DNA from: Prescottella equi
GTDB lineage: Bacteria > Actinomycetota > Actinomycetes > Mycobacteriales > Mycobacteriaceae
Direction: 5' to 3'
NCBI RefSeq assembly: GCF_020171745.1
Contig: NZ_JAIVAH010000029.1
Location: 97,871 to 161,870, forward strand
Length of the DNA stretch: 64,000 nucleotides
Below, piece after piece: positions 8,439 to 18,034 of the stretch. Position 1 is the first letter of the stretch, and every line of letters starts with the position of its first letter. Both the position numbers and the translations under genes were made by a program. The notes below the pieces were generated by a model that saw only the letters and a list, made by a program, of their open reading frames with translations, was not told where the DNA came from and searched no databases.

Positions 8439-8533
8439 GCACGGGCAGTCCGACAGAAGTACCGACGAAGGTGTGAGTGCAGAAAAGTGTGACCGTCCGT
8501 ATGGGTTGATCGAGGCTTCTCAGGAGGATGTCG

Positions 8534-10105
8534 ATGACAGGCAGATGGATTCGTGGCTTGCAGAGTTGCGCCGTGTTCGCGGCGGCAACAGTGGTGCTCG
8601 CGGGGTGTGGCGGCGGTGCGTCGTCGTCACCGGCCGCGAGCGCTTCCGCCGAACTCGACCCCACCGCGGTTCTACGGGTGACGTCGAGCAATCCCACCCG
8701 AAACCTGGACCCGTATCTCCAGACGAGTTACGGCGGATGGGGTTACCTCACAATGATCTTCGATCGGCTCACCGTGGTGGACGGTGACGGAAACCTGCAG
8801 CCGGGACTCGCGGAGTCGTGGGAGTTCGCGCCCGACGGTTCGTATCTCGAGATGAAGCTCCGCGACGACGTCACCTTCCACGACGGTGCCAAGTTCGACG
8901 CCGAGGCCGTGGCCGCGAACATTCGGCGCGGCCAGACCATGGAAGGCAGCACGGTCGCGGGTACGTTCAAGAACATCGAGGGTGTCGACGTCGTCGGCGA
9001 GTACACCGTGCGGCTGCGCCTGCGTCCAGGGACCGGGGTGGAGCTGCCGGGCGTGTTCACGGGGAACGCGGGAATGATGATCAGCCCCCAAGCGATCGAA
9101 TCCGGTGCGGATCTGCGCAACAACCCGGGTAAGGCGGGTTCCGGTGCGTATCTCGTGACCGCGTACGTCCCCGAGGAGTCGGTCTCCATGGTGCGGGCCG
9201 AGGATCCCAACTGGGATCCGGAGGCCGGGAAGCTGGCCGGAATCGAGTTCACGTGGATTCCCGATGCGAGCACCCGCCTCAACGGTCTGAAGACAGGGGC
9301 GACCGATCTCAGTTGGGTGAGTTCGGCGAACGAGATCGTCGAAGCGCAGTCGCTGGCGAAGAGCGGAGCACTTGCCGTCTCCGAGGACAAGTTTCGCAGC
9401 ATCATCGGTCTGTTCATGCGGGCTCAGGGCGACCTGGCCGATCCGCAAGTGCGGCAGGCGGTGGCCACGGCGATCGACCCCGAGGCCGTCAGCGCTCTGT
9501 TCTCGGGAACCTGTACCCCCTACCGTCAGCTGTATCCCGCGGGAAGCTGGCCGGCCGACGCGTCGTACGAGTACCCGTACGAGTTCGATCTGGACAAGGC
9601 GAAGAGCCTCGTGCAGGCGGCGGGTGGTGCGAAGGTCACGCTGACGTTCGCCGCGGGAACCAACACCGAGAAGCCCGCCAACGTCATCCAGTCGGCGCTG
9701 TCGAAGGCAGGAATCGATGCCGAGCTGAACCCGCTGCCGAACACGCAGAACGAGCCCCGCTACGTCGCAGGAGATTTCGAGTCGATGGTCTCGGGGAGCA
9801 TGAACCCGCGCGTCGATCCCGCCGAAACCGTCAACGCCTACGTGCTCGGCGCCTACGACATCGGCAACGGAAACCCGCAGATCGAGGCTCTCGCGACCAA
9901 GGCCGCCGCTCCGACGCTGTCGGAGGAGGAACGGGCGGACCTGTATCACCAGATCTGGAATCTGACGCTGCAGGAAGCGCTGTACGTCCCGATCTGCAAC
10001 CCGTCGATCGCCACCGTCTCGACCGGGAAGGTCACTGGCGTGGAGGACATGCCGTGGGCCAATCTCGGGATCTTCGACCTTCGTCACGTGGGCATGACGA
10101 GGTAG
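8534..10105 (+). CDS. ABC-type peptide/solute-binding lipoprotein (SBP_bac_5)
   Basis: A 523-aa extracellular solute-binding lipoprotein of the DppA/OppA family. The signal peptide ends in the lipobox VLAGC, followed by a Gly/Ser/Ala-rich linker. The domain shows GLAESWEFAPDGSYLEMKLRDDVTFHDG and AATAIDPEAV-type SBP_bac_5 motifs. ATG 8534 sits six bases after AGGAGG, better placed than ATG 8528. No permease or ATPase gene is nearby, so it must use components encoded elsewhere or act as a sensor or scavenger. Its position between the dehydrogenase and the CoA ligase suggests it captures the pathway substrate. Confidence 0.85.
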   Translation: MTGRWIRGLQSCAVFAAATVVLAGCGGGASSSPAASASAELDPTAVLRVTSSNPTRNLDPYLQTSYGGWGYLTMIFDRLTVVDGDGNLQPGLAESWEFAPDGSYLEMKLRDDVTFHDGAKFDAEAVAANIRRGQTMEGSTVAGTFKNIEGVDVVGEYTVRLRLRPGTGVELPGVFTGNAGMMISPQAIESGADLRNNPGKAGSGAYLVTAYVPEESVSMVRAEDPNWDPEAGKLAGIEFTWIPDASTRLNGLKTGATDLSWVSSANEIVEAQSLAKSGALAVSEDKFRSIIGLFMRAQGDLADPQVRQAVATAIDPEAVSALFSGTCTPYRQLYPAGSWPADASYEYPYEFDLDKAKSLVQAAGGAKVTLTFAAGTNTEKPANVIQSALSKAGIDAELNPLPNTQNEPRYVAGDFESMVSGSMNPRVDPAETVNAYVLGAYDIGNGNPQIEALATKAAAPTLSEEERADLYHQIWNLTLQEALYVPICNPSIATVSTGKVTGVEDMPWANLGIFDLRHVGMTR

Positions 10106-10112
10106 CGGTGAC

Positions 10113-11735
10113 ATGACTGAACAGCACATCCGCCCAGGAGGTTTCGTCGAGGCTCCCGAGCACTACGCCGACATGCCGCTCAGCGACGTCGTCCGGTCCT
10201 GGGCCCGACAGATCCCCGACGGCCGGGCGTTCGTGACGCCGGCCCGGACCACGACGTGGCGCGAGTACGACCGGTTGGCCGACGCTGTGGCGCGCGAGCT
10301 TCGCGCGACGGCCGGTGGTCTCCGCTCCCGGGCGGCGCTGTTACTGCCCGACACGGCCGGCGTCCACGCTGCGCTGTGCGGCAGCTACCGCGCCGGCCGG
10401 GTGGCGGCGGCGATCGGTGTGCGGTCCGGGGTGCGGGAGATCGCACACATCATGCGGCGCACCGGCGCATCGGTTCTCGTCACCGCACCGGAGATCCGTG
10501 GGCGGTCGTGGACCGGGCTGGTCGAGGAGCTGCGTGAGCAGGGGGTGTTCCCGGCGGATGTCGTGGTGGTCGACGAGGGCAGCGGTGCCGTCGACCGGCA
10601 TCGTCTCGGCGGAGTCGAGCACGGTGACACGGCCGCGCCGGGCGCCCCGTTCACCACGTCCGAGGTGACGATCCTCAATTCGACGTCGGGGACGACGGGT
10701 CTGCCGAAGGTGGTGGCCCACGACGAGCGCAAGTGGGTCGCCTTCGCGCGGGAGGCGATGCGGGGCGGCCGGATCGGGCCGGGGGACGTCGTCTGTTCCG
10801 TTGTCCCGGCGCCGTTCGGTTTCGGGTTGTGGTCGGCGCACTTCCTGCCGACCCTGCTCGGCGTTCCGGTGGTGGTGACGGCGAAGTTCGACGTCGACGA
10901 GATGGCGATGATGATCGAACGCGAGCGGGTGCCCGTACTGTGCTGTGTCAGTACACAGTTCAGGATGCTACTGCGCTCGGATGCGGTCCGGCACCGGGAT
11001 CTCTCGAGCCTGCGTGTCCTGTACACCGGCGGCGAACCGGTGCCCTACCGGGACGCCCGGGCGTTCGAGGAGCGCACCGGCGCCAAGGTGTTGCAGTTCT
11101 ACGGCTCCAACGAGGCCGGGGTGGTGAGCCGTACGACCCTCGACGACGACGTCGAGACGCGGCTGCGTACGTGCGGTCACGTGCTCGAGTCGGCGAACGT
11201 TCGGGTACTCGACGACTCCGGCGCCGACTGTCGGGACCGGCCGCGCCGCGGTCGGCCCGCTGTCCGCGGGCCGCTGGTGTCCGCCGGGTACTGGGCGGAT
11301 CCGGCGGCGAACACCGAGTTGTACACGGGCGACGGCTGGATGCTGCTCGGTGACGTCGTCGAGGTCGACGACGCGGGCCGTGTTCGAGTCGTCGGTCGCA
11401 CAGCCGATTTCGTCATCCGCGGCGGCAAGAACATCTCGATCGTCGAGATCGAGGAACTCGTCGGTGATCACCCGTCGGTGTCGGACGTGGCCGTCGTCGG
11501 GGTTCCCGACGACATCTTCGGCGAACGCGTCTGCGCGGTCGTCGTGCCCGTCGCCGGAGATCACCTGGACACCGAGACGCTCGCGCAGTGGCTACGCTCG
11601 CGGGGCGTCACCACCGAGTACCTGCCGGAGTACGTCGTTGCCGTGGATCGGCTCGATGTCGGTCCGGGCGGCAAGACCGATCGCCGGGCCGCGAAGGCGG
11701 TCGCGGTGGAGTTGCTCAGCCGTACAGTTCGGTGA
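10113..11735 (+). CDS. AMP-forming acyl/aryl-CoA ligase
   Basis: A 540-aa adenylate-forming enzyme with P-loop STSGTTGLPKVV (about 188-199), A5 motif YGSNEAGV, the hinge region GRTADFVIRGGKNIS and the A10 lysine in GPGGKTDRRA. It probably activates the substrate acid that enters the cluster. It begins 7 bp after the binding-protein stop. Its 3' end overlaps the convergent FadD15-like gene by 20 bp. Confidence 0.87.
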   Translation: MTEQHIRPGGFVEAPEHYADMPLSDVVRSWARQIPDGRAFVTPARTTTWREYDRLADAVARELRATAGGLRSRAALLLPDTAGVHAALCGSYRAGRVAAAIGVRSGVREIAHIMRRTGASVLVTAPEIRGRSWTGLVEELREQGVFPADVVVVDEGSGAVDRHRLGGVEHGDTAAPGAPFTTSEVTILNSTSGTTGLPKVVAHDERKWVAFAREAMRGGRIGPGDVVCSVVPAPFGFGLWSAHFLPTLLGVPVVVTAKFDVDEMAMMIERERVPVLCCVSTQFRMLLRSDAVRHRDLSSLRVLYTGGEPVPYRDARAFEERTGAKVLQFYGSNEAGVVSRTTLDDDVETRLRTCGHVLESANVRVLDDSGADCRDRPRRGRPAVRGPLVSAGYWADPAANTELYTGDGWMLLGDVVEVDDAGRVRVVGRTADFVIRGGKNISIVEIEELVGDHPSVSDVAVVGVPDDIFGERVCAVVVPVAGDHLDTETLAQWLRSRGVTTEYLPEYVVAVDRLDVGPGGKTDRRAAKAVAVELLSRTVR

Positions 11736-13563
11736 TCCGATCCGAGAAGTTGTCGACCACCTTCTTGCGCTTGAGCTTCATGCTGGGGGTGATCTCGCCG
11801 TTCTCGACGGTGAGTTCGCGTTCGAGGATCGTGAAGCGTTTGATCTGCTCCCACCGGTTGAGTCCGGCGTTGAGCTGATCCACGTACGCGCTCATCATCG
11901 CGACCGTCGGTCCCGCCGAGGCGATCTCGCGCAGCGGCCTGTCGCCCATCCCGTTGTCGACAGCCCATTCGGCGACGGCCTCGCCGTCGAGACTGATCAG
12001 CGCGACGCAGTACGACTTCCCCTCGCCGTGCACGATGATCTCGCCGACATACGGGCAGATCCCCTTGAACGTCGCCGCGATCGCCGACGGCGCCACGTAC
12101 TTCCCGTTGGACGTCTTGAACATGTCCTTCTTGCGGTCGGTGATCCGCAGGAACCCGTTGGCGTCGACCGTCCCGATGTCGCCGGTGTGGAACCAGCCGT
12201 CCGGTTCCAGGGCGTCCGCGGTGGCCTCCGGATTCTCGTGGTAGCCGCTCATCACGCCGGGACCCTTGATCAGGATCTCGCCGTCCTCGGCGATCTTCAC
12301 CTCGGTACCGGGGATGGGCCAGCCGACGGTGCCGAACCGGTACGCGGACGGCCGGTTCACGAGCGACGCCGCGCTGGTCTCGGACAGCCCGTAGCCCTCG
12401 AGGACCACGATGCCGACCGCGTCGAACCATTGCGCCACATCGCGATCCAGCGCCGCCGATCCCGAGATGAAGAACTTCAGCCGTCCGCCGAACCGGTCCC
12501 GGATCTTCTGGAACACCAGTCGGTCGGCCACGGCATACTGAGCTTTCTGACTGCGGGACAGTGCCTTTCCGGACTGCCGTGCCTTGGATGCCGTCAGGCC
12601 CACGCCGATCGCCCAGTCGAAGATCTTCTCCTTGACGCCACCCTCGGCCCGCACCGTGCCCTCGATCCGGGCGTGCGCCTTCTCGAAGATCCGTGGCGCC
12701 GCGCCCATGAAGGTCGGTCTGACCACCGCGAGGTTGTCGACGATCCTGTCGACCCGGCCGTCGACCGCGGTCGCGAACCCGATCTGCAGCGGCAGCGTGA
12801 GCAGCACCTTGCCGAACACGTGCGACAGCGGCAGCCACAGGTACTGGAGATCGTCGGGGTCGAGGATGCCGGTGGCGTCGATGGCCGCGGCCTCGTACGT
12901 CCACGCCGAGTGCGGCAGCCGCACGCCCTTCGGCCGCCCGGTGGTGCCCGACGTGTAGATCAGGGTGGCGAGGCTGTCGGGGGAGATGCCGGCGATCCGC
13001 TCGTCGACGGCGTCGGGTCGCTCGGACAGCAGGCGCTCACCGAGCGTGGCGAGTTCGTCGAACCCGATCACCCATTCGTCGTCCGGCACGGTGCCGTCGA
13101 TGAGGACCACCCGGTCGACGTCGGGCATCTCCTCGCGGTGTTCGCGCAGCTTGGCGAGCTGCGCCTCGTCCTCGGCGACGACGATGCGGCTGCCCGAGTT
13201 CGCGACGATGAACGCGACGTCGGAGGCGGTGGTCGTCGGGTAGACCGTGGTGGTGGCCGCGCCCGCACACATCACCGCCAGGTCCGCGAGCACCCACTCG
13301 TAGCGGGTCGCGGAGGCGAGCGCCACCCGTTGTTCGGACTGCACCCCCAGCGCGATCAGGCCGGCCGCGAGGCGTCTGACGCGCTCGCCCACCTCCGACC
13401 ACGTCACGCTCACCCAGTCCTCGCCACCCGGCCCCGGGTGGCGGAACGCCTCGGACCGGGGTGACGCCGTCACCCGATCGACGAACATCCGGGCGACCGT
13501 CGGCGCCCGCTTCTCGATCTTGGACCAGTCCACGACCTCGTCTGACGCGCGCGAAGCTGTCAT
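11716..13563 (-). CDS. Long-chain fatty acyl-CoA ligase, FadD15-like
   Basis: A 615-aa AMP-dependent ligase. It has YTSGTTGRPKGV, GYGLSETSA, the ITDRKKDMFKTSNGKYVAP hinge and a C-terminal EITPSMKLKRKKV tail. Length and motifs match mycobacterial FadD15 (long-chain fatty acid activation, membrane-associated). The ATG at 13563 is followed by MTASRASDEVVDWSKIEKRAPTV-type N-terminal sequence. It is convergent with the catabolic operon and divergent from the next hypothetical, so it is a separate unit. Confidence 0.88.
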   Translation of the reverse strand: MTASRASDEVVDWSKIEKRAPTVARMFVDRVTASPRSEAFRHPGPGGEDWVSVTWSEVGERVRRLAAGLIALGVQSEQRVALASATRYEWVLADLAVMCAGAATTTVYPTTTASDVAFIVANSGSRIVVAEDEAQLAKLREHREEMPDVDRVVLIDGTVPDDEWVIGFDELATLGERLLSERPDAVDERIAGISPDSLATLIYTSGTTGRPKGVRLPHSAWTYEAAAIDATGILDPDDLQYLWLPLSHVFGKVLLTLPLQIGFATAVDGRVDRIVDNLAVVRPTFMGAAPRIFEKAHARIEGTVRAEGGVKEKIFDWAIGVGLTASKARQSGKALSRSQKAQYAVADRLVFQKIRDRFGGRLKFFISGSAALDRDVAQWFDAVGIVVLEGYGLSETSAASLVNRPSAYRFGTVGWPIPGTEVKIAEDGEILIKGPGVMSGYHENPEATADALEPDGWFHTGDIGTVDANGFLRITDRKKDMFKTSNGKYVAPSAIAATFKGICPYVGEIIVHGEGKSYCVALISLDGEAVAEWAVDNGMGDRPLREIASAGPTVAMMSAYVDQLNAGLNRWEQIKRFTILERELTVENGEITPSMKLKRKKVVDNFSDRITELYG

Positions 13564-13676
13564 GGTCCCGAGTTTAGGAACCCCACAGCAGCCCCTGACC
13601 GGGAATTCACGGCACGGTTAGGTCTCGAATGCGTACCGTGGAATCCCGTTCGCGGATCGGGTGGGGAGGGGCGGAC

Positions 13677-14672
13677 ATGCCGGGCGATGTGTCGTGGGTG
13701 GAGGTGCTCGTCCGCATGGTCGACGGACCGGACCTGCCGGTGCACGGGGTGGTCCGGAGCAGATTCGCCGACGACGACGCGCGACGCGGCACCGTGGGGT
13801 GGATGTCGGGCATGCGGCCGGTCGTTCTCACCGGCGGCGGAGCCGGGGACGACGGCGCCCGCGTGTGGCGGGACGGTCCCCGCCTGCGGGTGGAACGCAT
13901 GGACGGCGCGCCGCTGATGATCTCCGACGGGCACACCAGTTGGCGATTCTCGGACGAATATCCCGAGCCGCTCGAGTACGTCGACGCCGACGTGCGCTAT
14001 CTCGGCGATGGCACCGAATTGCTCGAACGGCGGCCTGCCACCGACTGGGCCGGTGACGACTTCACGAGACCGAACGGACCGATCGGCACGACGGTGTTCC
14101 TGGGCCGCGACGCGTGGACGGTCGAGTTGGCGCCGCCGTCGCGCAAGCCCTTTCCGATCCAGATCGTCGTCGACCGGGAGACGGGCCTGTGGCTGCAGAG
14201 CCGGAATGACGGCGCCGGCGTCGTCCACGAGTGGGTCGAGTTCGAGGCCGGCGGGACGTTCGCGGACAGCCTGTTCACGTATTCGGGACCCGTTCGCTCC
14301 GCGGAGGAGCGACAGCGGCAGATGCGCGCCGATCACGAGGCGGCCGCGAGCAGGAGGCGGGACTGGTTCCGCGCCAACGTATCCGGTGAGCCGCTGGTCG
14401 TCGACGTTCGCGCCGACCTGAGCGTGCGCTACGTGCACACGCTCGACGAGAACACGGGCGCCTTCGAAGCGCGGCTGGGCGACGACCGCGCGATCTCCGG
14501 GTTCCTCACGCGCCGTCCTCGGTCCGACGAGCCGTGGCCGCTGCGCATCGCCGAACCGGTGCACCGCTGGTCGACCAACGACTTCGACTGGGCCCTCGCC
14601 GTGCAGGGGGTCGAGCTCGCCGACGGTGAGCTCGCCCGGCTGCAGGCACTGCTGGGCGACGCCGACACGTGA
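13677..14672 (+). CDS. Hypothetical protein, 331 aa
   Basis: I do not recognise a named family. The protein has no signal peptide or membrane segment. It has a beta-rich middle part (VWRDGPRLRVERMDG, LMISDGHTSWRF) faintly like LolA-type folds, then a charged helical stretch rich in Arg/Glu around residues 222-250. An upstream in-frame ATG at 13629 lacks an SD; ATG 13677 has GGGGAGGGG five bases before it. It diverges from the FadD15-like gene and converges on the ABC operon. Confidence 0.6.
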   Translation: MPGDVSWVEVLVRMVDGPDLPVHGVVRSRFADDDARRGTVGWMSGMRPVVLTGGGAGDDGARVWRDGPRLRVERMDGAPLMISDGHTSWRFSDEYPEPLEYVDADVRYLGDGTELLERRPATDWAGDDFTRPNGPIGTTVFLGRDAWTVELAPPSRKPFPIQIVVDRETGLWLQSRNDGAGVVHEWVEFEAGGTFADSLFTYSGPVRSAEERQRQMRADHEAAASRRRDWFRANVSGEPLVVDVRADLSVRYVHTLDENTGAFEARLGDDRAISGFLTRRPRSDEPWPLRIAEPVHRWSTNDFDWALAVQGVELADGELARLQALLGDADT

Positions 14673-14673
14673 G

Positions 14674-16305
14674 TCAGCGCAGATCGCGGCGCCGCAGTGC
14701 CGCCAGTCCGGTGATCAGCAGTCCCGCCGCGATCAGCAGCAGCCACAGGATCGGTGTCAGTTGGAACTCGCCGCCGGGCAGTCGGGGCAGGTGCAGGAAC
14801 GGCACGAGGTCGAGCAGCGGCTGCGGCAGGTCGGCCACCATGCCGAACACGTAGAGCGCCATCATCGCCGCGAAGACGCCCCACGCCGCGGGGGCGACGC
14901 GCGGCACGAGTCCGAACATCGCGACGGTGATCCCGGTCAGCACCCACACCCCGGGCAGTTGCACCAGTGCGGCGGCGAGGATTCGTGGCACCTGCCCGCC
15001 GACGTCGCCGATCGACGCCCCGTAGGCGAGTCCCGCCGCGAGTCCGGCCACGGTGAGCGCCACGGCCGGCCCGGCGAGCGCGAACACGATGTGGCTCAGT
15101 GCCCAACGGGTGCGGGAGATCGACGCGGCGAGCACCGACTCGGCACGGCCCGCCTCCTCCTCGTCGTGCAGTTGCAGTGTCGCGGAGACGGAGTAGGCAC
15201 CGGCGACGAGCCCGAAGATGGTGAACCCCAACGCGATGAACGAGTCCTCGATCGCCTGCGTGCCGCCGAGCCGGGCCAGTGCCGCGAGCACCGCCTCGCT
15301 GTTCCCGAGTTGGTCGCTGACGCCGTGCGCGGCACCGCCGATCACGAGCGCGAACACCGCCAGCCCCACCGTCCACGCGACGAGCGGTCCGCGCTGTCCG
15401 TGCCACGCAAGTCCGACCGGTCCGGACAGCGACGGCGGTGACGTCGCCGGGCCGGGGCGCTCGGCGATGAGGCCCGCGCCGAGGTCGCGGCGGGCGAGCA
15501 GTCGGTACGCGACGACGACCAGCGCGACGGTGGTGACGGCGGGCAGCAGCAGCACCCACCAGCGTTCGTCGGCGTAGGGGCGGACCTGCTGGGACCAGCC
15601 GATCGGCGACAGCCACGACAGCGCTCCCGAACCGGCGTCACCGACGGCGCGCAGCAGGAAGGCGACCGCGAGCACCCCGAACGAGATGCCGCGCGCGAGG
15701 CGGGCCGATGTACTGACCTGCGCCGCGACGGCGGCGACACCGGCGAAGACGGCGCCGGCACCGAGCACGGCCGCACCGAACGCGACCGCCCCGGTCACGC
15801 CGATGTCGATCGAGATCAGCCCGACCGTGGCGACGACGGCGCTGACGACGGCCCCCAGCCCGGCCACAGCGAGCGCCGCCGTCAGTCCCGCGTACCGTCC
15901 CACCGCCGTCGAATCGAGCAGCTCGGTGCGGCCGGTCTCCTCCTCGGTCCTCGTGTGCCGCACGACCGTGAGGATCACGGCGACGGCGAGGAAGGTGAAC
16001 AGATAGCCGGCGCGCCACGTGGTCAGCGCCCCCACGCTGGAACCGAAGATCGGTCCCACCAAGGCGATTTCGGATTTCAGGGTCGCCGTCGAGGACGCGA
16101 AGGCGTCGAGCTGGCTCTGGGTGGTGTACAGCCCCATGATCGCCTTGCCGTAGACGATCGGAAGCAGACCGATGACGATCGACCACAGCGGCAGGATGAC
16201 CCGGTCGCGCCGCAGGGCCAGGCGGGCGAGGGCGGTGGTTCCGGTGAACGGGGACTGCGCCGGTACGGCCGCGCCGGCGACGGTCGGCGCCGCGGTGGTG
16301 GTCAT
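14674..16305 (-). CDS. ABC exporter permease (polyketide antibiotic/drug type)
   Basis: A 543-aa integral membrane protein with about a dozen hydrophobic segments in two related halves. It resembles the actinobacterial 'exporter of polyketide antibiotics' permeases. The conserved [18 protein letters not shown] and [20 protein letters not shown] cytoplasmic motifs follow TM pairs in each half. ATG 16305 overlaps the ATPase stop (ATGA). It is the last gene of a TetR-ATPase-permease operon, so drug or lipid export controlled by the TetR is likely. Confidence 0.87.
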   Translation of the reverse strand: MTTTAAPTVAGAAVPAQSPFTGTTALARLALRRDRVILPLWSIVIGLLPIVYGKAIMGLYTTQSQLDAFASSTATLKSEIALVGPIFGSSVGALTTWRAGYLFTFLAVAVILTVVRHTRTEEETGRTELLDSTAVGRYAGLTAALAVAGLGAVVSAVVATVGLISIDIGVTGAVAFGAAVLGAGAVFAGVAAVAAQVSTSARLARGISFGVLAVAFLLRAVGDAGSGALSWLSPIGWSQQVRPYADERWWVLLLPAVTTVALVVVAYRLLARRDLGAGLIAERPGPATSPPSLSGPVGLAWHGQRGPLVAWTVGLAVFALVIGGAAHGVSDQLGNSEAVLAALARLGGTQAIEDSFIALGFTIFGLVAGAYSVSATLQLHDEEEAGRAESVLAASISRTRWALSHIVFALAGPAVALTVAGLAAGLAYGASIGDVGGQVPRILAAALVQLPGVWVLTGITVAMFGLVPRVAPAAWGVFAAMMALYVFGMVADLPQPLLDLVPFLHLPRLPGGEFQLTPILWLLLIAAGLLITGLAALRRRDLR

Positions 16306-17201
16306 ACCCGGACCTCCTCCGTGAGTTCGTAGTGTCGCAGGAACAGCTCCTCGAGTGTCGGCGGCGTGCTGACCAGGCTCCGGACGCCGGTGTCGCCGAG
16401 CGTGCGGATGAGCGCGCCGAGGCTGTCGGCGTCCACCTGGCAGTGCAGTGTCCGGCCGTCGATCCGGATGTCCTCGACACCCGGGATCCGGCCGAGATCG
16501 CCGAGGTCGCCGGTGAGTTCGGCCGTGATGGACGTCCGGCTCAGGTGACGCATCGACGCGATCGACCCGCTCTCGACCGACTTCCCGGCTCGGATGATGG
16601 TGACCTTCTCGCACAGGGCGTCCACCTCGGACAGGATGTGACTCGACAGCAGTACCGTCACCCCGCGGTCGCGGGCCTCGGCAATGCAGTCGCGGAACAC
16701 CTTCTCCATCAACGGATCCAGTCCGGACGTGGGTTCGTCGAGCAGGAGTAGCCGCGCGTGCGACGAGAACGCGGAGATCACCGCAACCTTCTGCCGATTG
16801 CCCTTCGAGTACGACCGCGCCTTCTTCCGCGGATCGAGGTCGAAGCGCTCGATCAGGTCGGCACGGCGAGTGGTGTCGAGCCCGCCGCGCATCCGCGCCA
16901 GCAGGTCGATGATCTCGCCGCCCGTGAGCGACGGCCACAGCGTGACATCGCCTGGCACGTAGGCGACCTCGCGGTGCAGCGCCACGGCGTCACGCCACAC
17001 GTCGCGTCCGAACAGGGTTGCGCTGCCACCGTTCGCCCGCAGCATGCCGAGCAGCACCCGGATGGTCGTGGACTTGCCGGCACCGTTGGGGCCGAGGAAC
17101 CCGTGGACCTCGCCCTCGCCGACCGTCAGGTCCAGGCCGTCGAGCGCGCGGGTGGTGCCGAACGTCTTCTCCAACCGGTCGACTTCGATGATGGTGGTCA
17201 T
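16302..17201 (-). CDS. ABC exporter ATPase
   Basis: A 299-aa nucleotide-binding subunit. It has Walker [10 protein letters not shown] (about 37-45), a YSKGNRQKV signature in place of LSGGQ, Walker [13 protein letters not shown] and the switch His in SSHILSEV. It pairs with the adjacent permease. ATG 17201 overlaps the TetR stop by four bases, so all three proteins are translationally coupled. Confidence 0.9.
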   Translation of the reverse strand: MTTIIEVDRLEKTFGTTRALDGLDLTVGEGEVHGFLGPNGAGKSTTIRVLLGMLRANGGSATLFGRDVWRDAVALHREVAYVPGDVTLWPSLTGGEIIDLLARMRGGLDTTRRADLIERFDLDPRKKARSYSKGNRQKVAVISAFSSHARLLLLDEPTSGLDPLMEKVFRDCIAEARDRGVTVLLSSHILSEVDALCEKVTIIRAGKSVESGSIASMRHLSRTSITAELTGDLGDLGRIPGVEDIRIDGRTLHCQVDADSLGALIRTLGDTGVRSLVSTPPTLEELFLRHYELTEEVRV

Positions 17202-17848
17202 GCCCGCTCCTCCGAGGGTGCGTGATGGGTGTAGGCGTCGAGCAGGGTCGAATCGGTGAACAGCCCGTCGGTGTAGAGCTCGAGGGCGGGGAGCATGATC
17301 TCGTCGGTCATCTCCCGGATCGCGCGGGCCACGTCCACCGAACCGTCGGGCGCGGTGTGCATCTGCAGGTACAGCAGCGTCGACCCGAGGCTGTTCATCG
17401 CGAGGTACCGGGCGCGCGCGGTGGGCGAGCGGGTCGCCCGTACCCGGCCCTCGGCGACCGCCGCCTCGAGATAGCTCTCGACGCCGGCGACCATGTGCTC
17501 GAACAGCGCCGCGGCGAGGTCGCCGCCGGCCTGGAAGGACCGAACGAGGTAGGCGACCAGTGGTGCGTACCGTTCGATCTCGCCGAGCGATGCGAGCATC
17601 CGCGCCGGGCCGCTCGCGGTGAGAACCTCGCGTTTCTCGGTGACGATGATGTCGAGCACGTGCTCGTCGCACACCGCCCGCAGGCCCTGCTTGGAACCGA
17701 AGTGGTGGTTGACCAGGCCCGGCGACACCCCGGCCGCGGTGGCGACGGCGCGCACGCCGGCGTCGAATCCCTGTGCGCCGAACACCCGGATCGCGGCATC
17801 GCGGATGCGGGCGCGGGTGTTCAGGTCCCGATCCGCCGGAACCGACAT
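17198..17848 (-). CDS. TetR-family repressor of the ABC exporter operon
   Basis: A 216-aa TetR regulator with an N-terminal HTH ([39 protein letters not shown] region) and an alpha-helical ligand domain. ATG 17848 was chosen over the longer frame because it lies just inside a perfect TetR-type palindrome (17852-17865) and gives a standard TetR N-terminus. It is the first gene of the exporter operon, which fits autorepression relieved by an exported compound. Confidence 0.87.
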   Translation of the reverse strand: MSVPADRDLNTRARIRDAAIRVFGAQGFDAGVRAVATAAGVSPGLVNHHFGSKQGLRAVCDEHVLDIIVTEKREVLTASGPARMLASLGEIERYAPLVAYLVRSFQAGGDLAAALFEHMVAGVESYLEAAVAEGRVRATRSPTARARYLAMNSLGSTLLYLQMHTAPDGSVDVARAIREMTDEIMLPALELYTDGLFTDSTLLDAYTHHAPSEERA

Positions 17849-17851
17849 GGC

Positions 17852-17865
17852 TGAACACATGTTCA
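17852..17865. promoter_or_regulatory. TetR operator TGAACA-CA-TGTTCA
   Basis: A perfect 6-bp inverted repeat with a 2-bp spacer, three bases upstream of the tetR ATG. Position and symmetry fit an autorepression site for the TetR-ABC operon. Confidence 0.65.
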
Positions 17866-17956
17866 AAGCATTGCTCGCCCGTTCAGCGCGGGCAAGAGCG
17901 GCGGCTCGGTCCTGACGGAATCTTGACGGCGGCACCGACACAACGATTTTGACCCC

Positions 17957-17970
17957 ATCAAGCGTTCGAT
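17957..17970. promoter_or_regulatory. KstR2-like half-conserved box upstream of FadD19-like gene
   Basis: ATCAAGCGTTCGAT matches the KstR2 consensus AnCAAGnnCTTGnT except at two positions of the right arm. It lies 65 bp upstream of the GTG. Related sites occur at 56147 and 57389, near a KstR2-like TetR gene. This is suggestive only. Confidence 0.35.
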
Positions 17971-18034
17971 TGTGTTAGCTTCCCGAAGAAACGGGGTGGT
18001 GACGTGAGTCACTACGGAACGAGGATGGAACTAC

